This document shows, piece after piece, positions 58,307-64,000 of a stretch of 64,000 nucleotides of DNA (the stretch's first letter is position 1; every line of letters begins with the position of its first letter). The notes beneath the pieces are model-generated. The model was not told the DNA's origin, searched no databases, and worked only from the letters and a program-made list of their open reading frames with translations. Made by a program: the position numbers and the translations under genes. The stretch comes from Serratia plymuthica NBRC 102599 (GTDB lineage Bacteria; Pseudomonadota; Gammaproteobacteria; Enterobacterales; Enterobacteriaceae). The stretch covers positions 124,001 to 188,000 of the forward strand of contig NZ_BCTU01000011.1 of NCBI RefSeq assembly GCF_001590925.1. Reading direction: 5' to 3'.

Positions 58307-58333
58307 TAAAAAACCCGCCTGTGGCGGGTTTAA
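58305..58333. terminator. Terminator between convergent megL and the hut permease
   Basis: Arms AAACCCGCC (58311-58319) and GGCGGGTTT (58323-58331) form a 9-bp stem with a three-base loop. On the minus strand the stem is followed by a T-run (TTTATC), so it serves the permease best; the plus-side T-run is short. Confidence 0.8.
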
Positions 58334-58336
58334 GCG

Positions 58337-59728
58337 TTAATACTGAGGCGAGCTTGTGACGGGGGAACCCCCACCTTTTTTACGCACCCACAACCAGTAT
58401 GCCAGGGTAAGGAAAGCCACCCACACCAACCCGACGTACAGGGCGATACGGCTATCCTCGAAGTAACCGAGCAGGCCGATGACGAACAGCATAAATACCG
58501 TCGCCAGCGCCGGTGCTATCGGCCACCACGGAACCGGGAAACTCAGTTTGCTGACCTCCTGCGGCGTCAGCGTACGGCGCATGGCTGCCTGCGACAGCAG
58601 GATCATCAGCCACACCCAGACGGTCGCGAAGGTGGCGATGGAGGCGATGATCATAAAGACCTGTTTGGGTATCAGGTAGTTAAGTACCACACCCAACAGC
58701 AGGGCGACAGACATTACCAGCACCGTCATCCAGGGCACGCCGTTGGCGGTCAGTTTGGAGAAGCTTTTCGGTGCCTGACCATCCTGCGCCATGCCGTACA
58801 TCATGCGGCCTGCACCGAAGATGTCGCTGTTGATGGCGGAAATGGCGGCGGTGATCACCACCACGTTCAACACGTTGGCGGCGGAGCTGATGCCCAGATT
58901 GCTGAAGATCTCCACAAACGGGCTGCCGTTCTGGCCGATGCTGTTCCACGGATAGATGGCCATCAACACCAGCAGCGTCAGCACATAGAACAGCAGGATA
59001 CGCACCGGCACCGCATTGATCGCTTTCGGCAGCACCTTCGCCGGGTCTTTCGCCTCGCTGGCGGTGATACCGATGATCTCGATGCCACCGAAGGCGAACA
59101 TCACGACCGCCAGCGAGGCGATCACGCCGCCGATGCCGTTAGGCATAAAGCCGCCGTGCTGCCACAGATTGCTAAAGCCGGTGGCGTGCTGGGTCTGGCC
59201 GAAACCAAACAGCATCACCGCCGCGCCGCCGACGATCATCGCCACGATAGCCGCGACCTTGATCAGCGACAGCCAGAACTCCATTTCGCCGAACACTTTC
59301 ACGCTGCACAGGTTGAGCGCGCCGATAAACATGATAATGCTGAGCACCCACACCCACTGGGCGACGTCCGGGAACCACAGCCCCATATAGATGCCGAAGG
59401 CGGTAACGTCCGCCAGGGCGACGATCACCATTTCGAAGGTATAGGTCCAGCCGGTGAGGAAACCGGCCAGCGGGCCAAGATAGTGGCTGGCGTAGTGGCC
59501 GAACGAACCGGATACCGGTTGATGCACCGCCATTTCACCCAGCGCGCGCATGACCATAAATACCGCCGCGCCACCGACCAGGTAAGCCAGCAGCACGGCT
59601 GGGCCGGCCAGTTGGATCGCCCCGGCGGAGCCGTAGAACAAGCCGGTACCTATGGCAGAACCGAGCGCCATAAAGCGGATATGCCGCGCGTTTAATCCGC
59701 GTCTGAGTTGTGTTGTTTCATTACGCAT
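58337..59728 (-). CDS. ProY-type amino-acid permease of the hut operon
   Basis: This is an APC-superfamily amino-acid transporter of 463 residues with twelve hydrophobic segments. The opening [27 protein letters not shown] and [23 protein letters not shown] are family motifs, and the whole sequence follows E. coli ProY. As the third gene after hutU-hutH on the same strand, it more likely imports histidine or urocanate (HutT-like) than proline; this is from context. The ATG at 59728 ([10 protein letters not shown]) is preferred to a TTG at 59809. Confidence 0.8.
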   Translation of the reverse strand: MRNETTQLRRGLNARHIRFMALGSAIGTGLFYGSAGAIQLAGPAVLLAYLVGGAAVFMVMRALGEMAVHQPVSGSFGHYASHYLGPLAGFLTGWTYTFEMVIVALADVTAFGIYMGLWFPDVAQWVWVLSIIMFIGALNLCSVKVFGEMEFWLSLIKVAAIVAMIVGGAAVMLFGFGQTQHATGFSNLWQHGGFMPNGIGGVIASLAVVMFAFGGIEIIGITASEAKDPAKVLPKAINAVPVRILLFYVLTLLVLMAIYPWNSIGQNGSPFVEIFSNLGISSAANVLNVVVITAAISAINSDIFGAGRMMYGMAQDGQAPKSFSKLTANGVPWMTVLVMSVALLLGVVLNYLIPKQVFMIIASIATFATVWVWLMILLSQAAMRRTLTPQEVSKLSFPVPWWPIAPALATVFMLFVIGLLGYFEDSRIALYVGLVWVAFLTLAYWLWVRKKGGGSPVTSSPQY

Positions 59729-59818
59729 GTTGCTTCCCGTTGAGTTTTTATTGCCGAACAGGCACGCGCTATCCGCACCGAGTGGAAAGCACCCGGCGGG
59801 ACAGAACAAACTGCGTGG

Positions 59819-59881
59819 TATAACCCTTATTTACTCGAAGTCGCCGCGTTGTTAGCGGCAACGCCAACTACTTTGGGTAGA
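59819..59881. repeat. Short ERIC-like palindromic element between hutH and the permease
   Basis: About 63 bases begin TATAACCC and end GGGTAGA. The ends are imperfect inverted repeats, with a GCCGC / GCGGC stem in the middle (59843-59847, 59855-59859). On the minus strand the right end (GCGACTTCGAGTAAATAAGG) resembles an ERIC terminus, and the left end (CTACCCAAAGTAGTTGGCG) resembles repeats recalled from Serratia. It may be an element that has lost its centre, and could act as a processing hairpin within the hut mRNA. Confidence 0.45.
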
Positions 59882-59889
59882 GGTTTTAT

Positions 59890-61425
59890 TTATGCCTGGC
59901 TAGGCAGCAGCGCTGCTGGCATCAGCGATGTCAGGTGACCGGCCGCCAACAGCAGGCTGGCGGCTTCAATGTCGGGGGCGAAGAAACGATCCTTGTCGTA
60001 GTAGCTGACGTGTTCACGCAGCGTGCGGCGCGCCTGCTCCAGGGCTTCCGACGTTTTCAGGCCCTTGCGCAGATCCAGCCCCTGACAGGCGGCCAGCCAC
60101 TCGACGGCTAAAATGCCGCGCACGTTATCCGCCATTTCCCACAGGCGGCGGCCTGCGGCCGGTGCCATGGAGACATGGTCTTCCTGATTGGCGGAGGTCG
60201 GGATGCTATCGACGCTGGCCGGGTGGGCCAGTGCCTTGTTCTCGCTGGTCAGCGCCGCGGCGGTCACCTGGGCGATCATAAAGCCCGAGTTCACCCCACC
60301 GTTGTCCACCAGGAATGGCGGCAACTGCGACATGTGTTTATCCATCATCAGCGAGATGCGGCGTTCGGACAGCGAGCCGATTTCGGCAAACGCCAGCGCC
60401 AGGTTATCGGCGGCCATGGCGACCGGCTCGGCGTGGAAGTTGCCCCCGGACAGCACGTCACCCTCTTCGGCGAACACCAGCGGGTTGTCGGATACGGCGT
60501 TGGCTTCGATCTCCAGCACTTCGCTGGCCTGACGGATCTGCGTCAGGCAGGCGCCCATGACTTGCGGCTGGCAGCGCAGGGAGTAAGGATCCTGCACTTT
60601 CTCGCAGTTGCGATGCGAATCGGACACTTCGCTGCGTTCGCCGAGCAAGTGGCGGTAGGCGGCAGCGGCGTCGATCTGGCCACGTTGGCCGCGCACCGCA
60701 TGGATACGCGGGTCAAACGGGCTGCGCGACCCCAGAGCGGCTTCCACCGTCAGGCTACCGGTGACCGTCGCCGCAGCGTACAGGTCTTCCGCGTCAAACA
60801 GGCCGCGTAGGGCAAAGGCGGCGGAAACCTGCGTACCGTTCAGTAGCGCCAGGCCTTCTTTGGCGGCCAGCGTCAGCGGTTTCAGGCCCGCTTTGGCCAG
60901 CGCCTCGGTGGCCGGTAGCCATTCGCCCTGATAGCGGGCCTTGCCTTCACCCAGCAGCACCAGGCTCATGTGCGCCAGCGGCGCCAGGTCACCGGAGGCG
61001 CCAACGGAGCCTTTCAGTGGAATGTGCGGATAAACTTCTGCATTCACCAGTGCCATCAGCGCCTGGATCACTTCCAGACGGATGCCGGAAAAGCCGCGCG
61101 ACAGGCTGTTGATTTTCAGCACCATAATCAGGCGCACCAGGCTGTCGTCGGTCGGGGCGCCAACGCCGGCGGCGTGGGACAGCACGATCGAACGCTGCAG
61201 GTTTTCCAGATCTTCACGGGCGATGCGGGTGGAGGCCAGCAGGCCAAAACCGGTGTTGATGCCATAGGTGGTGCGGTTTTCTTCAACGATGCGCTCTACG
61301 CAGGCAACGCTTTGCTGAATGGCGGCATAGGCGCTGTCGTCAAGCTGAAGGTTGACCGGGTGCTGATAAACTTCACGCAGTTGCGCCAGCGTCAGTTGGC
61401 CAGGGCGAATAGTCAGCGCTTTCAT
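59890..61425 (-). CDS. hutH: Histidine ammonia-lyase HutH
   Basis: HutH deaminates L-histidine to urocanate, the first step of histidine use. The ATG at 61425 gives 511 residues. The Ala143-Ser144-Gly145 triplet in [17 protein letters not shown] forms the MIO cofactor. [10 protein letters not shown] and [10 protein letters not shown] are further signatures. Its start overlaps the hutU stop by four bases (ATGA), so the two are coupled. Confidence 0.97.
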   Translation of the reverse strand: MKALTIRPGQLTLAQLREVYQHPVNLQLDDSAYAAIQQSVACVERIVEENRTTYGINTGFGLLASTRIAREDLENLQRSIVLSHAAGVGAPTDDSLVRLIMVLKINSLSRGFSGIRLEVIQALMALVNAEVYPHIPLKGSVGASGDLAPLAHMSLVLLGEGKARYQGEWLPATEALAKAGLKPLTLAAKEGLALLNGTQVSAAFALRGLFDAEDLYAAATVTGSLTVEAALGSRSPFDPRIHAVRGQRGQIDAAAAYRHLLGERSEVSDSHRNCEKVQDPYSLRCQPQVMGACLTQIRQASEVLEIEANAVSDNPLVFAEEGDVLSGGNFHAEPVAMAADNLALAFAEIGSLSERRISLMMDKHMSQLPPFLVDNGGVNSGFMIAQVTAAALTSENKALAHPASVDSIPTSANQEDHVSMAPAAGRRLWEMADNVRGILAVEWLAACQGLDLRKGLKTSEALEQARRTLREHVSYYDKDRFFAPDIEAASLLLAAGHLTSLMPAALLPSQA

Positions 61426-63113
61426 GCTTTGTCTCCTTGAGTGGCGGCGACCATCGGCAGGTTCAGACCTTGCTCGCGGGCGCATTCGATGGCGATGTCG
61501 TAACCGGCATCGGCATGACGCATTACGCCGGTGGCTGGATCGTTATGCAAGACGCGGGCGATGCGCTCGGCGGCTTCATCGGTGCCGTCACAAACGATGA
61601 CCATGCCGGAATGCTGCGAGAAGCCCATGCCGACCCCCCCACCGTGGTGCAGAGAAACCCAGGTCGCGCCGCTGGCGGTATTCAGCAGGGCGTTGAGCAG
61701 CGGCCAGTCGGATACGGCGTCTGAACCGTCTTTCATCGATTCGGTTTCGCGGTTCGGGCTTGAGACCGAGCCGGAGTCCAGGTGGTCGCGGCCAATCACG
61801 ATCGGTGCGGACAGCTCGCCGCTGCGTACCATCTCGTTGAACGCCAGACCCAGCTTGGCGCGCTGGCCCAGACCGACCCAGCAGATGCGCGCCGGCAGCC
61901 CCTGGAAGCTGATACGCTCGCGCGCCATATCCAGCCAGTGGTGCAGATGCTCGTCGTCCGGGATCAGCTCTTTAACTTTAGCGTCGGTTTTGTAGATGTC
62001 CTGCGGATCGCCGGACAGCGCAGCCCAGCGGAACGGGCCGACGCCGCGGCAGAACAGCGGGCGAATATAGGCCGGTACGAAGCCCGGGAAGTCGAAGGCG
62101 TTGCTGACGCCCATTTCTTTCGCCATCTGGCGGATGTTGTTGCCGTAGTCGAAGGTGGGCACGCCCATCTTCTGGAAGGCCAGCATGGCTTCCACGTGTT
62201 CGGCCATTGACTGCTTGGCGGCGATGACCACCTGAGCGGGTTCGGTCTGCGCACGCTGGCGGTATTCTTCCCAGCTCCAGCCCTTCGGCAGGTAGCCGTT
62301 CAACGGGTCATGGGCGCTGGTCTGGTCGGTGACCATGTCAGGACGCACGCCGCGGCGTACCAGTTCCGGCAGGATATCCGCTGCGTTGCCGCACAGGGCG
62401 ATAGAGATGGCTTTGCCTTCGGCGGTGTATTTCTTGAGACGCGCCAGCGCGTCGTCCAGATCGGTCGCCTGTTCATCGACGTAGCGGGTTTTCAGACGGA
62501 AATCGATGCGGCTCTGCTGGCATTCGATGTTCAGCGAGCTGGCACCGGCCAACGTGGCGGCCAAGGGTTGTGCGCCGCCCATGCCACCCAGACCGGCGGT
62601 CAGCACCCAGCGGCCTTTCAGGCTGCCGTCGTAATGCTGACGGCCAGCTTCCACGAAGGTCTCGTAAGTGCCCTGGACGATGCCTTGGCTGCCGATGTAG
62701 ATCCAGCTGCCGGCGGTCATTTGGCCGTACATGGCCAGGCCTTTGGCATCCAGTTCGTTAAAGTGTTCCCAGGTAGCCCAGTGTGGCACCAGGTTGGAGT
62801 TGGCGATCAGCACGCGCGGTGCGTTGCTGTGGGTTTTGAATACGCCGACCGGCTTGCCGGATTGCACCAGCAACGTTTCGTCGTCTTCCAGTGTTTTCAG
62901 AGTGGCGACAATTTTGTCGTAGCAGTCCCAGTCACGCGCGGCGCGGCCAATGCCGCCGTACACCACCAGTTCATGCGGGTTTTCCGCTACTTCAGGATCG
63001 AGGTTGTTCATCAGCATGCGCAGCGGCGCTTCGGTCAGCCAGCTTTTTGCATTTAATTGTGTGCCGCGTGGCGCGCGTACATCGACATGGCGAACTTTGT
63101 TATTTGCAGTCAC
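61422..63113 (-). CDS. hutU: Urocanate hydratase HutU
   Basis: HutU hydrates urocanate to imidazolonepropionate using tightly bound NAD. The GTG at 63113 follows GAGGAAA and gives 563 residues, close to the Klebsiella enzyme in N-terminal length before VDVRAPRG. An ATG at 63149 would add twelve residues without a good Shine-Dalgarno. [19 protein letters not shown] and [19 protein letters not shown] (conserved Cys) are present. No hutI, hutG or hutC gene is in the window. Confidence 0.95.
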   Translation of the reverse strand: MTANNKVRHVDVRAPRGTQLNAKSWLTEAPLRMLMNNLDPEVAENPHELVVYGGIGRAARDWDCYDKIVATLKTLEDDETLLVQSGKPVGVFKTHSNAPRVLIANSNLVPHWATWEHFNELDAKGLAMYGQMTAGSWIYIGSQGIVQGTYETFVEAGRQHYDGSLKGRWVLTAGLGGMGGAQPLAATLAGASSLNIECQQSRIDFRLKTRYVDEQATDLDDALARLKKYTAEGKAISIALCGNAADILPELVRRGVRPDMVTDQTSAHDPLNGYLPKGWSWEEYRQRAQTEPAQVVIAAKQSMAEHVEAMLAFQKMGVPTFDYGNNIRQMAKEMGVSNAFDFPGFVPAYIRPLFCRGVGPFRWAALSGDPQDIYKTDAKVKELIPDDEHLHHWLDMARERISFQGLPARICWVGLGQRAKLGLAFNEMVRSGELSAPIVIGRDHLDSGSVSSPNRETESMKDGSDAVSDWPLLNALLNTASGATWVSLHHGGGVGMGFSQHSGMVIVCDGTDEAAERIARVLHNDPATGVMRHADAGYDIAIECAREQGLNLPMVAATQGDKA

Positions 63114-63557
63114 AGCATTTTCCTCAAACAGTATCGGTGCAGATTCCATGACGCGGTGGGGTGAATCACCACGGCATAACAATGCGTAGGGTTTATTAAC
63201 ATATACTTGTATGTACAAGCATATGCAACACTGACCAGTGGATGCCGTAAATGGCATAAGAGAAAGTTATTTTTGTTTATTATCAATAATATGATGTTGT
63301 TTGTGGGGCTGAGATCATTAGGTTGGGGCAGAAGAATAGTGAGCTATTCAACAAAAATGAATTAAAAATGGGTCATTTTTGAGCGTCAAATCACAATAAT
63401 TTTACATACCCATTACAAGTTAGCGGTGGCGATAAAAAAATCATATCGCCGACAGCAAAACGCCCGCCGACCCATTTGCCGGGAGCAAGCTGGAACGACG
63501 TCCAGTCGGCCTAAAGGATTGGACACATCCATGTGCCCCATCATGGCGGGGGTTGCC
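63114..63557. other. hutU upstream region
   Basis: This 444-base AT-rich region lies between hutU and the end of the downstream transporter gene; both genes are on the minus strand. It holds the hut operator at 63206-63219 and the hutU promoter. AAAAATG-GGT-CATTTTT at 63364-63380 is a perfect 7-bp palindrome, and GGCGAT...ATCGCC near 63428-63450 is a weak stem. No coding frame is convincing. Confidence 0.55.
63206..63219. promoter_or_regulatory. HutC-like operator
   Basis: CTTGTATGTACAAG has 5-bp inverted arms (CTTGT / ACAAG) and matches the form of operators used by the GntR-family repressor HutC, which responds to urocanate. It is flanked by ATAT on both sides, extending the symmetry. It lies about 95 bases before the hutU start, in a position to block transcription. 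HutC itself is not encoded here. Confidence 0.65.
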
Positions 63558-64000
63558 TTATGCCGTCGGTTGCAGCGCCGCTCTTCGGGTCATTTTGAAT
63601 ACCGTCGCGATGGCGGCGATCAGCGCCGGCACGCACAGGAACATCAGGATGCTTTGCACTTCCCAGTGCATGGCCAGCAGTTGCGCGCCCATCATGGTGC
63701 CCGCCACGCCGCCAAAGCGGCCGATGCCCTGCATCCAGGCAATACCGGTGGCGCGGCTGTGGGTGGGGTAAAAGGTGGCGGCCAACGTTTGCAGGCCCGA
63801 CTGCGCGCCGTTCATGGTGATCCCCATCAGGAAGATAAAGGTGCCCAGCAACACGATGTGGCTGTCCTCGGTCGCCATCGCCACAATCAACAGGGCGGTG
63901 ACCACAAAGCCGCTTGATACCACCTTATGGGCGTTCCAGCGGTCCATCAGCCAGCCGGCCGCCAGAATGCCGAGGGTGCCGCCGAAGGTGAACAGCGAGG
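63558..64000 (-). CDS. MFS transporter, aromatic acid:H+ symporter-like (C-terminal part)
   Basis: This is the C-terminal part (about 147 codons) of a major facilitator; its start is beyond the window. The frame is open to base 64000, reading SLFTFGGTLGILAAGWLMDRW at the edge. Visible are the GWLMDRW loop, four to five hydrophobic helices and QTLAATFYPTHSRATGIAWMQGIGRFGG, typical of the AAHS family (benzoate, 4-hydroxybenzoate and relatives). The substrate cannot be told from this part. It reads toward hutU. Confidence 0.8.
   Translation of the reverse strand, partial: SLFTFGGTLGILAAGWLMDRWNAHKVVSSGFVVTALLIVAMATEDSHIVLLGTFIFLMGITMNGAQSGLQTLAATFYPTHSRATGIAWMQGIGRFGGVAGTMMGAQLLAMHWEVQSILMFLCVPALIAAIATVFKMTRRAALQPTA

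Noticed and set aside
63426-63917. 163-codon plus-strand frame at the window end
   Set aside because: It is antisense to the MFS transporter and has the composition of a complement frame.

Overview
The window is about 64 kb of gamma-proteobacterial chromosome. Gene order, protein lengths close to those of Escherichia coli (several with identical catalytic residue numbering), a 127-bp ERIC-type repeat and high coding GC point to a Serratia-like member of the Yersiniaceae/Enterobacterales. The genus is an inference; no rRNA or tRNA gene is present. Almost all of the window is dense core-genome coding sequence. No prophage, insertion sequence, CRISPR array or tRNA was seen.

Layout: 1-12184 is the second half of the dcw division and cell-wall cluster (murF partial, mraY, murD, ftsW, murG, murC, ddl, ftsQ, ftsA, ftsZ, lpxC), all on + and mostly overlapping or nearly so. 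It builds lipid II, assembles the Z-ring and commits lipid A synthesis. 12199-18247 holds a DciA-like DUF721 gene on the minus strand, then secM-secA, mutT and the convergent coaE-zapD-yacG operon. 18248-25529 holds an ERIC repeat, guaC, the type IV pilus remnant operon ppdD-hofB-hofC, nadC and ampD-ampE. 25589-34440 holds hemL, clcA, erpA, the mtnN-btuF-yadS operon, dgt and degP with a clear sigma-E promoter.

34622-44964 is a complete D-glucarate/D-galactarate catabolic island: the regulator cdaR, garD, and the run gudP-gudX-gudD-garL-garR-garK. Together these take both hexarates through 5-keto-4-deoxyglucarate and tartronate semialdehyde to 2-phosphoglycerate. In E. coli the same genes are scattered over several loci. 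44995-55189 follows the E. coli 62-minute order (barA, rlmD, relA, mazG, pyrG, eno) with two departures: rlmD is a decayed pseudogene, and mazEF is missing between relA and mazG.

55240-58306 is the most unusual block. An AT-rich leader precedes a three-gene operon encoding a sulfide:quinone oxidoreductase-like flavoprotein with three candidate redox cysteines, a DUF1641-like protein and a methionine gamma-lyase. This suggests a module that makes volatile sulfur compounds and oxidises or detoxifies sulfide. 58337-63113 is a histidine utilisation operon (hutU-hutH and a ProY-type permease) with a HutC-like operator upstream. The window ends inside an MFS transporter of the aromatic-acid type.
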